A DNA stretch of 64,000 bases from assembly GCF_040218065.1 (NCBI RefSeq), contig NZ_JAVJQE010000005.1, positions 310,001 to 374,000 on the forward strand. Direction: 5' to 3'. A program made the translations under genes and the position numbers. Within the stretch, counting starts at the first letter, position 1, and the number at the start of each line of letters is the position of its first letter. Source of the DNA: Marivibrio sp040218065. GTDB taxonomy: Bacteria; Pseudomonadota; Alphaproteobacteria; UBA8366; Aestuariispiraceae. Under the pieces are notes generated by a model. The model searched no databases. It was given only the letters and a program-made list of their open reading frames with translations, and was not told where the DNA came from. Positions 46,350 through 55,604 of this stretch are shown piece by piece.

Positions 46350-46375
46350 CGCGTCTCGACGTCCGTCGGTCGCGA

Positions 46376-47968
46376 TCAGGCGACTTCGGAGACGTAGTCC
46401 TTCTCGTGCTTCAGGCCGAGATAGAGGCACAGGCACATCACGATCAGCACCACCGTAAACGGCAGGCCCACCGTGATCGCCGCCGCCTGAAGGGCGGTCA
46501 GCGCGTCCGCGCCGCCGCCGAAGAGCAGCGCCGCAGCAACCACGCCTTCGATCACAACCCAGAAGATCCGCTGCACCACCGGGGCGTCGACCTTGCCGCC
46601 GGCCGTGATCGCGTCGATCACGAGCGAGCCGGAGTCGGACGAGGTGATGAAGAAGACCAGCACCAGGATGACCCCGATGCCGGACGTGATCGCCGCCATC
46701 GGAAGGTTCTCCAGCATCTGGAACATCGCCAGCTCGACCGCGCCCAGGCCGCCGGCCAGTTCGCCCACGCCGTTGATCACCTGATCGAGGGCCGAGCCGC
46801 CGAAGACGCTCATCCACACCAGCGTGACGATCGTCGGGACCAGCAGCACCGCGGTGATGAACTCCCGCACCGTGCGGCCGTAGGAGACGCGCGCGATGAA
46901 CATGCCGACGAACGGCGACCAGGAGATCCACCAGGCCCAGTAGAAGATGGTCCAGCCCTGGAACCAAGCCTCGTCCTCGCGGCCGATCCAGTTGCTGTAA
47001 GAGAAGATGTCGGTGACGTAGCCGACCGCGGTCTGGCCCATCGTCGTGAAGATGTAGGCCGTCGGCCCGACGATCATCACGAACAGCAGCAGCAGACCGG
47101 CGAGGCCCATGTTGATGTTGGACAGCAGCTTAACGCCGCCGTCGAGGCCGCGGATCACCGAGATCAACGCCACGCAGGTGACGCCTATGATGATGGCGAT
47201 CTGCAGCCCCATCGAGCCGCCGCCTTCGCCGCCCATGAGGTAGTCGATGCCGCCGGCCGCCTGTTGCGCGCCGAAGCCGAGCGAGGTGGCGAGACCGAAC
47301 AGCGTGGCCACGACCGCGACCGTGTCGATCATGTGACCGAACGGCCCCCAGCTGTGGTCCTTGATCAGCGGATAGAAGGCCGACCGGATGGTGAGCGGCA
47401 GCCCTTTGTTGTAGCTGAAGAAGGCGAGCGACAGCGCGACCACCGCATAGATCGCCCACGGGTGAAGGCCCCAGTGGAACATGGTGGCGCTCATCGCCTT
47501 GCCGATCGCCTCCGGCGTGTTGGCTTCGACGCCCAGCGGCGTCTCGTACCAGCCGGTGTAGTAGGCCGTCGGCTCCGCCACCGACCAGAACATCAGGCCG
47601 ATGCCCATGCCGGCCGCGAACAGCATCGCGAACCAGGAGAAATAGCTGAACTCAGGCTTCGCGTTGTCGCCGCCCAGCCGAATCTTGCCGACCGGCAGGA
47701 CGATCAAGACGAGACTGAAGATCACGAACAGGTTGCCCGCGATCATGAACAGCCAATCGAACTGGGCGATCGACCACCACTTGGCGCCGTCCAGCATCTC
47801 CTTCGCCTGGGTCGGCGCGACCAGCGTGCCGATCACGAAGACCAGCACCAAGCCGGCGGCGATCCAGAACACCGGGTGATGGACGTCCATCCCCCATTTC
47901 TTGAGATTGTCCTGACCGATCTCGTAGTCGGTCTCGTATAGATTCGCCTTATCTTGTGCGTCGCTCAT
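46376..47968 (-). CDS. BCCT family transporter (betaine/carnitine/choline type)
   Basis: 530 residues, about twelve membrane helices. GMGIGLMFWSVAEPTAYYTG and the tryptophan-rich FHWGLHPWAIYAVVALSLAF are BCCT signatures; the glycine-rich GMGIGLMF stretch of sodium-coupled betaine transporters is intact. It probably takes up a quaternary ammonium solute for osmoprotection or as food. The C-terminal tail is short, so it may lack the osmosensing extension of BetP. Confidence 0.93.
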   Translation of the reverse strand: MSDAQDKANLYETDYEIGQDNLKKWGMDVHHPVFWIAAGLVLVFVIGTLVAPTQAKEMLDGAKWWSIAQFDWLFMIAGNLFVIFSLVLIVLPVGKIRLGGDNAKPEFSYFSWFAMLFAAGMGIGLMFWSVAEPTAYYTGWYETPLGVEANTPEAIGKAMSATMFHWGLHPWAIYAVVALSLAFFSYNKGLPLTIRSAFYPLIKDHSWGPFGHMIDTVAVVATLFGLATSLGFGAQQAAGGIDYLMGGEGGGSMGLQIAIIIGVTCVALISVIRGLDGGVKLLSNINMGLAGLLLLFVMIVGPTAYIFTTMGQTAVGYVTDIFSYSNWIGREDEAWFQGWTIFYWAWWISWSPFVGMFIARVSYGRTVREFITAVLLVPTIVTLVWMSVFGGSALDQVINGVGELAGGLGAVELAMFQMLENLPMAAITSGIGVILVLVFFITSSDSGSLVIDAITAGGKVDAPVVQRIFWVVIEGVVAAALLFGGGADALTALQAAAITVGLPFTVVLIVMCLCLYLGLKHEKDYVSEVA

Positions 47969-48569
47969 ATCGGAAGCATCCTCCCCCGTACGTTATGGTT
48001 GGTTATCGCTTCGTTGCGCTGCGGGACCGTTCCGACCTGGAATCCCCATCGGTCCTGCGGCGGCGTTCTCGCGTATCCCGGTGTCCCGGGTCGACGATTT
48101 CACAGGCGCGCCCAATAGTTAGCGCGATCCGCCATGTAATGCAAACGAGCCCGCTCTAGATCGCCGCCGCAAGACGACAAGATAAAGTCGGATCGTTTTT
48201 CCCTAATTATCTCGGAATGTGCGGCGCAGATCCGCTCCGCCATTATCCGAATACAGACCGCGGGTTCGGAACATCCACGCGTCGACACGGCTATACAGGG
48301 CCAAGAGCGATGCGCGCCGCACCCGCAATCCGCGCACTATGGTATAGGCCGGTCGCCGAAGGACTTTTTCGATTTGCGGCGCCGGTTTGGCCGTATGCGC
48401 CGCCAGCGCCATTATTTCGCCGCATCAAGGCTGGAAACGAGGGGTGCGAGGCTGGGGCGGGCCGGTTAATATGCCGACGGCGGAGGTCTTAAACGCCTGG
48501 ACGTCCGCCGGCGCCGCACTAAGTGGAGCGACGCAAGCCGATTTCTTAGGCTGAATGACAAGGGGACTA
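47969..48569. other. Long intergenic region upstream of BCCT and cytochrome c genes
   Basis: About 600 bp between two divergent genes, with patches of lower GC around 48120-48260. Apart from one doubtful small reading frame (48100-48243) I see no gene, RNA or clear repeat. It probably holds both promoters. Confidence 0.5.
48100..48243 (-). CDS. Doubtful small reading frame
   Basis: 47 codons, ending GGDLERARLHYMADRANYWARL when read from the middle onwards (22 residues, of which the last ten are MADRANYWAR and L). The amino-acid composition looks protein-like and the codons are less GC-rich than those of the neighbours, but the ribosome-binding site is weak and no family is recognised. Confidence 0.25.
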   Translation of the reverse strand: MAERICAAHSEIIREKRSDFILSSCGGDLERARLHYMADRANYWARL

Positions 48570-48995
48570 ATGGGTATGAAACGCACTGTGATGATGGCCG
48601 CGGCGTTCGGCGCGGCGCTCGTCTCCGGCAACGCGGCCGCTGTCGCTCAGGACGGAGAGACGCTGTTCAAGCGCTGCATGGCCTGCCATGCGCTGGAGGA
48701 AGGCAAGCACAAAGTCGGACCCTCGCTGTACGGCGTGGTCGGGCGCGCCGCCGGCACGGCCGACGGTTATCGTTATTCGAAGATCAACAGCCAGGCCGGC
48801 GAACTCGGTCTGGTCTGGACGAAAGAGAATATGGCCGCCTATCTCCCGGATCCGCAGGGCTTCCTGGAAGCTTTCATTGAGGAGAACGGCGGCGACCCGC
48901 AGGGCCGCACCAAAATGACCTATCGTCTGCGCGACGAGGGCGATGCGGCCACGGTCGTGGACTACGTCGCCTCGCATGGCGGCAACGGCGGCTAA
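48570..48995 (+). CDS. Class I cytochrome c, periplasmic
   Basis: 141 residues from ATG at 48570 (AGGGG just upstream). A signal peptide (VMMAAAFGAALVSGNAAAVAQ) is followed by one haem site, C36-M-A-C39-H40, the GPSLYGVVGR segment and the methionine ligand in TKMTYRL. It resembles mitochondrial-type cytochrome c2 electron carriers and could feed the aa3 oxidase (inference). A strong terminator follows. Confidence 0.93.
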   Translation: MGMKRTVMMAAAFGAALVSGNAAAVAQDGETLFKRCMACHALEEGKHKVGPSLYGVVGRAAGTADGYRYSKINSQAGELGLVWTKENMAAYLPDPQGFLEAFIEENGGDPQGRTKMTYRLRDEGDAATVVDYVASHGGNGG

Positions 48996-49022
48996 GCAGC
49001 CCGATCCTATAGCGAGCCGCAG

Positions 49023-49061
49023 CGGCGGCGCCCTTTTCACGGGGCGCCGCCGTTTCTTTTT
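49023..49061 (+). terminator. Rho-independent terminator after cytochrome c
   Basis: CGGCGGCGCCC (49023-49033) and GGGCGCCGCCG (49042-49052) form a perfect 11-bp stem, followed by TTTCTTTTT. Confidence 0.9.
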
Positions 49062-49102
49062 CGCGGGCGCGTTTCGAGAGCGCGTCGAGCGCGCCTTGGA
49101 AG

Positions 49103-49135
49103 TGTCAAGTATTTCTGACGTAAACAATTGTTTAC
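49103..49135. promoter_or_regulatory. AT-rich double palindrome upstream of dxs
   Basis: TGTCA-N8-TGACG (49103-49120) is one base short of the TGTCA-N8-TGACA form bound by PpsR/CrtJ photosynthesis regulators. It runs directly into GTAAACAATTGTTTAC (49120-49135), a perfect 16-bp palindrome. No gene is seen in the 323 bp from 48996 to 49318; the rest is GC-rich. Confidence 0.45.
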
Positions 49136-49318
49136 AGGTCGGCCTCCGCCGGGTTTTAATGGCGTCCTGGGTCCATCTCGTCGGTCGGCCGTGCGCCGGA
49201 CGAAGACGCCAGAGACTAAGGCGCGCCGACGGGACGCATCGGGGCCGCGAACTTCTCGCGGGGGCCGACGCGCAGACGGGTCCGAAAGACAGGGACGAGC
49301 GGTCTGGAGGCCAGCGCC

Positions 49319-51265
49319 ATGAACATGCACCACCCCAAGGCCAAGCTGCTGAGCGGCGCGGCGATGACGCCCGGCGCGGGCCGCGCGCCGCGGCTGCTCG
49401 ACGGGATTGACGCGCCAAGCGACCTGCGCCGTCTGCCGCGCGCGGCGCTGGCCCAGGTCGCCGGAGAGGTGCGCGCCGAGATGATCGAGATCGTCTCCGG
49501 CGTCGGCGGCCATCTGGGCGCGGGCCTGGGCGTGGTCGAGCTGACGACGGCGCTGCACTGGGTCTTCGACACGCCCGACGACAAGCTGATCTGGGACGTC
49601 AGCCATCAGTGCTATCCGCACAAGATCCTGACAGGCCGGCGCCAGGCGATGCGCGCCATGCGCCAGGACGGCGGTCCGGCCGGATTCACCAGCCGGCGCG
49701 AGAGCGTCTACGACCCGTTCGGCGCCGCGCACAGCTCGACCGCCATTTCGGCCGCTCTCGGTTTTGCGGCCGCGCGCGACTACGAAGGCCGCGGCAACGC
49801 CGTCGTCGCCATCGTCGGCGACGGGGCGATGTCGGGCGGCATGGCCTATGAGGGGCTGAACAACGCCGGCGCCAGCGGCCGACCGCTGATTGTCATCCTG
49901 AACGACAACGACATGTCGATCGCGCCGCCGTCGGGCGCGCTCAGCCGGCATTTGCGCGATCTGCGCGCGCGCCGCCCGGAGAAGGCCGAGCGCCTCGCGG
50001 CGCTCGCCGCCGCTGACGGCCCGCCGCCCTCTTTCGCCGGCCGGCCGACGCTGTTCGACGATCTCGGCTTCGCCTATTGCGGCCCGTTCGACGGCCACGA
50101 CGTCGATGAGATGGCGGCGGTGCTGGAACGCGCTCGCGACCATTGCCGCGGACCCGCGGGCGGCCCGATCCTGATCCACGCGCTGACCGTCAAGGGCAAG
50201 GGCTACGCGCCGGCCGAGGCGGCGGCCGACTGCTATCACGGCGTCGCCAAGTTCGACGCCGCGACCGGCCAGCAGCACAAAAGCCCGCCCAAGGCGCCCA
50301 GCTACACCAGCGTCTTCGCCGAAAGCCTGATCCAGGAGGCGGACGAGGACCCGCGCATCGTCGCGATCACCGCCGCCATGCCGTCGGGCACCGGCCTCGA
50401 CAAGTTCGGCGCCGCCCATCCGGATCGCTGCTACGACGCCGGCATCGCCGAACAGCATGCGGTGACCTTCTGCGCCGGCCTCGCCTGCGAGGGCTTTCGG
50501 CCGTTCGCCGCGATCTACTCGACCTTCTTGCAACGCGCCTACGATCAGATCGTGCATGACGTGGCGATCCAGCAATTGCCGGTGCGCTTCGCCATCGACC
50601 GCGCCGGCATGGTGGGCGCCGACGGCGTGACCCATCAGGGCAGCTACGATATCGCCTATCTCGGCTGCCTGCCCGGCTTCGTGCTGATGGCCCCGGCCGA
50701 CGAGGCGGAACTGAAGCACATGGTCGCCACCGCCGCGGCCATCGACGACCGCCCGTCCGCCGTGCGCTTTCCGCGCGGCGAGGGGACGGGCGCGCCGCTG
50801 CCCAACCGCGGAACCCCGCTCGAGATCGGCCGCGGCCGGGTGATCCGGGAGGGCCGCGAGATCGCGATCCTCTCCTACGGCGCCCGCCTCGCCGACGCTG
50901 AGGCCGCCGCCGCGCGCCTCGCTGAGACGGGGGTCGAGATCACCGTCGCCGACGCGCGCTTCGCCAAGCCGATCGACGACCGGCTGGTCAAGCTCTTGGC
51001 CGAGGAGCACAAGCTCGTCCTGACGCTGGAGGAGGGCGCGATCGGGGGCTTCTCCGCCCAGGTGATCGACAGCCTTGTGCGCCAGGGGCTGGGCGAGGCG
51101 GTTGGCCGCGTGCGCCCCTGCCATCTGCCCGACCGCTTCATCGAACACGCCAGCCCCGCCGCGCAACTGGCCCAGGCCGGCCTCGACGCCGACGCGCTCG
51201 CCGCCCGCGTGCTGGCGGCGTTGGGCCGCCCGGTCGAGACCCTGGCGGAACTGACGGCGGGCTGA
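49319..51265 (+). CDS. dxs: 1-deoxy-D-xylulose-5-phosphate synthase
   Basis: 648 residues. The thiamine-diphosphate and active-site segments are intact: GGHLGAGLGVVELTTALH, WDVSHQCYPHKILTGR, GDGAMSGGMAYEGLNNAG and IAEQHAVTFCAGLACEG. It condenses pyruvate and glyceraldehyde 3-phosphate, the first step of the MEP isoprenoid pathway. GHQ and GHSS of typical enzymes read SHQ and AHSS here, a mild deviation. It stands alone, without ispA or xseB, so it could be a second, specially regulated copy (inference). Confidence 0.94.
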   Translation: MNMHHPKAKLLSGAAMTPGAGRAPRLLDGIDAPSDLRRLPRAALAQVAGEVRAEMIEIVSGVGGHLGAGLGVVELTTALHWVFDTPDDKLIWDVSHQCYPHKILTGRRQAMRAMRQDGGPAGFTSRRESVYDPFGAAHSSTAISAALGFAAARDYEGRGNAVVAIVGDGAMSGGMAYEGLNNAGASGRPLIVILNDNDMSIAPPSGALSRHLRDLRARRPEKAERLAALAAADGPPPSFAGRPTLFDDLGFAYCGPFDGHDVDEMAAVLERARDHCRGPAGGPILIHALTVKGKGYAPAEAAADCYHGVAKFDAATGQQHKSPPKAPSYTSVFAESLIQEADEDPRIVAITAAMPSGTGLDKFGAAHPDRCYDAGIAEQHAVTFCAGLACEGFRPFAAIYSTFLQRAYDQIVHDVAIQQLPVRFAIDRAGMVGADGVTHQGSYDIAYLGCLPGFVLMAPADEAELKHMVATAAAIDDRPSAVRFPRGEGTGAPLPNRGTPLEIGRGRVIREGREIAILSYGARLADAEAAAARLAETGVEITVADARFAKPIDDRLVKLLAEEHKLVLTLEEGAIGGFSAQVIDSLVRQGLGEAVGRVRPCHLPDRFIEHASPAAQLAQAGLDADALAARVLAALGRPVETLAELTAG

Positions 51266-51570
51266 GCGCGCCCGAGAAGGTCCCCGCCTGCGCGGGGACT
51301 CCTGCATGAAGGGCTGCGGCGCCCCCCAGCGAAGGCGGGGGCCTCAGGCCGCCCGTTTTCGGCGGGTGAGCGCGCCCGAGAAGGTCCCCGCCTGCGCGGG
51401 GCCTCCTGCATGATGGGTCGCGGCGCCCCCGCGAAGGCGGGGGCCTCAGGCCGCCCGTTTTCGGCGGGTGAGCGCGCCCGAGAAGGTCCCCGCCTGCGCG
51501 GGGACTCCTGCATGATGGGTCGCGGCGCCCCCGCGAAGGCGGGGGCCTCAGGCGATGCGTTTCCGGCGGG
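51263..51570. repeat. Three tandem 102-104 bp repeats, each with two palindromes
   Basis: Units at 51263-51366, 51367-51468 and 51469-51570. Each carries GTCCCCGC-CTGC-GCGGGGAC (last base C or A differs in unit 2) and GCCCCCGC-GAAG-GCGGGGGC, with a variant in unit 1. Two such stems side by side resemble paired REP elements. They follow dxs, converge on the amidotransferase gene and may also terminate transcription. Confidence 0.9.
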
Positions 51571-51594
51571 TGAGGGGGCGCGGCGCCCACGCCC

Positions 51595-52377
51595 TCACCC
51601 CGCCGCGCGCTCCTCCGCGCGCAGGTCGAGGGCGGAGGTGGCGATGTCGTCGGGCTCGGCGCCGGTGGTTTCGGCCGCCGAGGCGGCTACGAGGCTGCGG
51701 TAGAGGCGTTGTTGGGCCGGGGTGAAGACGAGGAACTCCGGGTGCCATTGCACGCCGATCAGGAAGCGCCCGCCGATCCCTTCTATCGCCTGCACGACGC
51801 CCCAGCGGTCGCGCCCGACGACGCGCAGGCCCCGGCCCATCCGGTCGACGGCCTGATGGTGCAGGCTGTTCACCTTGCACACCTCGCGGCCCAGGATGGC
51901 GCGCAGGCGGCTGTCCGGCTCGAAGGTGACGTGCTTGGCCGGCAGCGGCGTGCGCATCTTCGGCACGTCGTCGAAGGCGGCGTAGATGTCGGAGACCAGC
52001 GTGCCCCCCAGATGGGCGTTGATCATCTGCGCCCCGCGGCAGACGCCCAGCACCGGCCGGCCGGTCGGCGCGAACAGGTCGAGCAGCTTGAGCTCCAGCT
52101 CGTCGCGCTCCGGGTCGAGGCGCACCTCCGGCTCGATCAGCCCGCCGTAGAGGCCGGGGCCGATGTCGTCGCCGCCGCCGACGATCAACCCGTCGAGCTT
52201 CGCGGCCACCCCCTCCAGCGTCGGCAGCCGGCGCGGCGTGAGGCGTACGGCGCGCCCGCCGGCGCGCCAGATCGCCAACTTGTGGAACGCCCACGCCGTC
52301 CAGCCGCCGCGGCGCGATCCGGTGACGCCGATCAGCGGCTTGTTGCGGCGGAACAGGCGGCGCACGGCCGACGTCAT
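51595..52377 (-). CDS. Class I glutamine amidotransferase-like hydrolase, PuuD family
   Basis: 260 residues. The nucleophile cysteine is in GVCRGAQMINAHLGG and the catalytic His/Glu pair in GVQWHPEF. The layout fits gamma-glutamyl-GABA hydrolase-like (peptidase C26) enzymes, which split gamma-glutamyl amide bonds. The start overlaps the amidoligase stop by 4 bp. Together they look like a make-and-trim pair for a gamma-glutamyl or other amide-linked compound. Confidence 0.9.
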   Translation of the reverse strand: MTSAVRRLFRRNKPLIGVTGSRRGGWTAWAFHKLAIWRAGGRAVRLTPRRLPTLEGVAAKLDGLIVGGGDDIGPGLYGGLIEPEVRLDPERDELELKLLDLFAPTGRPVLGVCRGAQMINAHLGGTLVSDIYAAFDDVPKMRTPLPAKHVTFEPDSRLRAILGREVCKVNSLHHQAVDRMGRGLRVVGRDRWGVVQAIEGIGGRFLIGVQWHPEFLVFTPAQQRLYRSLVAASAAETTGAEPDDIATSALDLRAEERAAG

Positions 52378-53480
52378 CCGATCAACCGGCGCAAGAAGCG
52401 CTCAGACTTCTCGGCCCAGTCCTCGCCGGTCCAGTCGCTGGGGACCAGCGCGTCGTAATGGTCGAGGTAAGCCGCCGCCATTTCCTCAGCGACCGCGCGG
52501 TCGGCCGCCAGCCGCTCGACCAGCACCCACCGGTTCCATTCGGCGACCGGGCCGTCCTCCGCCTCGGTGAAGCGGGTGTTGGGGAGGCGGTAGTGGAAGG
52601 CGGGGCGCGCGCTGATGCGGTCGTCCTTGACCGCCCGGCGCACGCGCGCCTCCTCCACTTCGGCGAAGATCGGCAGCATGTCGAGCTCGCGGTTGCGCGT
52701 CGCGTTCTCGGCCAGATAATCGTCGATCAGCGTCGTCATGTTCGGCGCGTAGCCCGGATCGACGACCCGCTTGGCGTAGCTGCGCGGGAACGGGTCGATA
52801 TAGGGCAGAAGGCGGCGCGTCAGGTCGATGTCGATCGAGCGGCGCAGCCACGCGCTGGTCATCATGTAGGCCCGCAGGACGGCGGCGATCCAACCGGACT
52901 CAAGCTCCGCCACTTCCGGGTTGAGATGCAGGCCGAGCGCGTAAAGCGCTCCTTCGTCCGTGCCCGTCGCGCCCGCATCGCGGATCGAGCGGTAGAGCGG
53001 CGAGAGCGAGCCCAGATCGTCCCAAGGGATCGGCGGGCTGACGATCTCCATCGGCACGAAATCTTCGGAGACGCGCCCGATCAGCTCGCTCGCCCCGCGG
53101 TCGAGGTCGCGCAGCAGTCCGACCAGATCGGCGAGCCACTCGCCCTCGACGTCGACGCTGTCCCAGCGCGGGCTGGGGTGGGCGTATTTGGTGTCGAGTT
53201 CGACCGTGAAATCGCCGTGCTTCGCCCCCTCGATCACGAAACGGTAGGGATCCTCCTGGCGGATCGACCCCCCGAAATGCGCCTGGACCAACTCCGCCCC
53301 GCGGGCCACGTCCAGGGCGACGCATTCGATTTCTACGCCGACGCGGCGGGGCTCGCCGGCGCGGGCGCCCTCCTCGCGCGTCGGTCTCGGCGGGGCCAGC
53401 GCCTCCGATCCCGCGACCGCCTGCTCGACGGCGTCGCTGCGGCGGCGCGGGGCGTCCTCGGGCCTCTCGGTCTCAGTCAT
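52374..53480 (-). CDS. Amidoligase family enzyme
   Basis: 368 residues from ATG at 53480. RVGVEIECVALD near residue 46 and FTVELDTKYAH are the acid-rich motifs of the glutamate-cysteine-ligase/glutamine-synthetase-like amidoligase family, followed by VPMEIVSPPIPW and GLHLNPEV. Such enzymes are predicted to form amide bonds with ATP, often next to a class I amidotransferase, as here. A disordered Arg/Glu/Pro-rich leader precedes the domain. The substrates are unknown. Confidence 0.87.
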   Translation of the reverse strand: MTETERPEDAPRRRSDAVEQAVAGSEALAPPRPTREEGARAGEPRRVGVEIECVALDVARGAELVQAHFGGSIRQEDPYRFVIEGAKHGDFTVELDTKYAHPSPRWDSVDVEGEWLADLVGLLRDLDRGASELIGRVSEDFVPMEIVSPPIPWDDLGSLSPLYRSIRDAGATGTDEGALYALGLHLNPEVAELESGWIAAVLRAYMMTSAWLRRSIDIDLTRRLLPYIDPFPRSYAKRVVDPGYAPNMTTLIDDYLAENATRNRELDMLPIFAEVEEARVRRAVKDDRISARPAFHYRLPNTRFTEAEDGPVAEWNRWVLVERLAADRAVAEEMAAAYLDHYDALVPSDWTGEDWAEKSERFLRRLIG

Positions 53481-53557
53481 TGTCCATCTCGCTCCCCTCG
53501 TGACCTCTTGCAGATGGGGCGGCGCGCCGCCGTGTCCAGCCGCGCGCCGGCGCCGGA

Positions 53558-55435
53558 TCACAGATCGAACCACACCGGCGCGAACAAGCTGAAGGCGAGC
53601 CAGCACAGGATCAACAGCGGCGAGCCCGCCTTGACGAAATCCAGGAAGCGATAGCCGCCGGGCGCCATCACCAACAGGTTCGTCTGGTAGCCGACGGGGC
53701 TTGCGAAGGAGCAATTGGCGGCGAACACCACGGCGACGGCGAAAGCCTCCACCGGCGCGTCGACGTGATGGGCGACCGACGCGGCGATCGGCGTGAACAG
53801 GACGGCGGTCGCCTTGGTCGACAGCACGTTCGCCAGCACGGCGACCAGCAGAAAGAAGGCCGACAGCACGACCGGCGTCGACGCGTCGCCCACCAACGCC
53901 AGCATGCCTTCGGCCAGAAAATCCGCCCCGCCCGTGCGCTGCATCGCCAGCCCCAGCGCCAGCGCCGCCGCGATCAGCAGGATGATCTTGCGGTCGATCG
54001 CGCGCACCGCCTCGTCCAGGCTGACGACGCCGAACAGAATCATCGCCGTCGCCCCGCCGAGCGCGGCCACCTCGGTCGGAACCAGCCCGCTCGCCGCGCA
54101 GCCGACGACGGCAAGGAAGATCGCGGCGGCGCGCTGGGCCAGATGCGCCTGCGGCAGATCTTCCGCCGACCATTCCATCAGCACCACTTCCTGGCTGCCG
54201 CGCAGGGCGTCGATTTCGTTGCGCCGCCCTTGGATCAGCAGGATGTCGCCGGCCTCCAGCGCGATGTCGACCAGGCGCCGGCGCATCATGCGGCTGCGTC
54301 GCTCCACCCCCAGCACTGCGCAGCCGTGGCGGTAGCGGAAGCCGGCGCGATCCAACGTCAACCCTACGAGGCGGGAGTTGGGCGGCACCATCACCTCGGC
54401 CAATGACTGGCCGGCCTGCAGCCAGGGCGCCGTATCGGCGACCGCCGCATCCTCCGCCCCCGCCTCCCGGTCGGCGGCGAGGCTGGGCCGAAGGCTGTGC
54501 GGGGTCGATTGGAACAGCTCGGTCAGCCGCTCGCGCGTGGCGGCGATCACCAGAACGTCGCCGGGCGCCAGCGCCAGATCTTCCTCATAGGGCGGCAGGA
54601 AGGTCTCCGCCCCGCGCTCGATCGACAGCACGGTGACGCCGGGCAGTTCGGGGAAGAAGCCGCTGACCGGCCGCATGGCGTCGAAGCGGTCGCCTGGCTC
54701 GACCGAGATCTGCGCCTTGAACTGGCGCGCCGCCTGGGCGCGCAAGGAGACGCCGGTCGTGCGCCGATCCGGCATCAGCCGCGGCAGCGCGAAAATCACA
54801 TAGACCAGCCCGACGCCCGCCACGACCAGACCGGGGACCGTGAAGCTGAAAAAGTCGAAGCCCTGTTCGCCCATCTTCATCAGCGCGCTCGAGACAAGCA
54901 GGTTGGTCGACGAGCCGATCAGCGTCGTCATGCCGCCCAGGATCGCGGCGAAGCTGAGCGGCATCATGTAACGCGCCGCCGCGCGGTCGTTGCGCACGGC
55001 CAACGCCTGCATGATCGGGATGAAGATCACCACAACGGGGATGTTGTTGAGCACGGCGCTGGTCCCCGCCACCAGCAGCAGCGCTACCGCGAAGCTCAAC
55101 AGCGCCGAGCCGCGCGACAACTGATGCACCAGGATCGCCACCCGGTCGAGCGCGCCGGTTCGGCTCAACCCCTCTCCCAAGATCAGCAGCGCCAGCACCG
55201 TCAGCAGCGCGGGGTTGGCGAAACCGCTGAGCAGCACCGTCGGCGACAACGCGTTCGCGCCGTCCGCGTCGCGCACCGGCAAGGCCTGGAACAACGCCAT
55301 CAGCGTGACGATGACCAGCAGAGAGGTGACTTCGAGCGCCAGTTTCTCCGTTGCGTAGAGGATCAGCGCCGCCGCGATGACCGCGAAGACCAGACTCATC
55401 TGCAAAAGGGCGGGGTCGGCGCTGAAGGCTGTCAC
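53558..55435 (-). CDS. SLC13/DASS family permease with two TrkA-C domains
   Basis: 625 residues. Two blocks of hydrophobic helices flank a soluble middle with two RCK_C-like domains (around LAPGDVLVIAATRERLTELF and LEAGDILLIQGRRNEIDAL). GSSTNLLVSSALM and the C-terminal SPVGYQTNLLVMAPGGY are the SNT-type sodium/substrate motifs of the family. It imports an anion such as a dicarboxylate or sulfate. It is 77 bp upstream of the amidoligase on the same strand, so it may supply that pathway. Confidence 0.9.
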   Translation of the reverse strand: MTAFSADPALLQMSLVFAVIAAALILYATEKLALEVTSLLVIVTLMALFQALPVRDADGANALSPTVLLSGFANPALLTVLALLILGEGLSRTGALDRVAILVHQLSRGSALLSFAVALLLVAGTSAVLNNIPVVVIFIPIMQALAVRNDRAAARYMMPLSFAAILGGMTTLIGSSTNLLVSSALMKMGEQGFDFFSFTVPGLVVAGVGLVYVIFALPRLMPDRRTTGVSLRAQAARQFKAQISVEPGDRFDAMRPVSGFFPELPGVTVLSIERGAETFLPPYEEDLALAPGDVLVIAATRERLTELFQSTPHSLRPSLAADREAGAEDAAVADTAPWLQAGQSLAEVMVPPNSRLVGLTLDRAGFRYRHGCAVLGVERRSRMMRRRLVDIALEAGDILLIQGRRNEIDALRGSQEVVLMEWSAEDLPQAHLAQRAAAIFLAVVGCAASGLVPTEVAALGGATAMILFGVVSLDEAVRAIDRKIILLIAAALALGLAMQRTGGADFLAEGMLALVGDASTPVVLSAFFLLVAVLANVLSTKATAVLFTPIAASVAHHVDAPVEAFAVAVVFAANCSFASPVGYQTNLLVMAPGGYRFLDFVKAGSPLLILCWLAFSLFAPVWFDL

Positions 55436-55604
55436 GGGGCGGGGCGGCCTTTCCGTCGCAAGGGCGTGGAGGCGGTAAGCCGGCTAAGGACTCGCCAGCC
55501 TAGACCCATCGTCGGCGGCGGGCCAAGCGCGTTGACAGGCGAAGCGGGCCCGCTCCACGCTTCAGGCGCCGCGAGATCCGCGCGGCGGAGGGGGAGCGAC
55601 CGCC

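Noticed and set aside
49037..51307. 756-codon minus-strand open frame, beginning in the repeat array
   Set aside because: Antisense to dxs. Its opening peptide is a translation of the palindromic repeat.
51263..51570. CRISPR array
   Set aside because: The units are direct tandem copies of over 100 bp with no variable spacers and no cas genes nearby.
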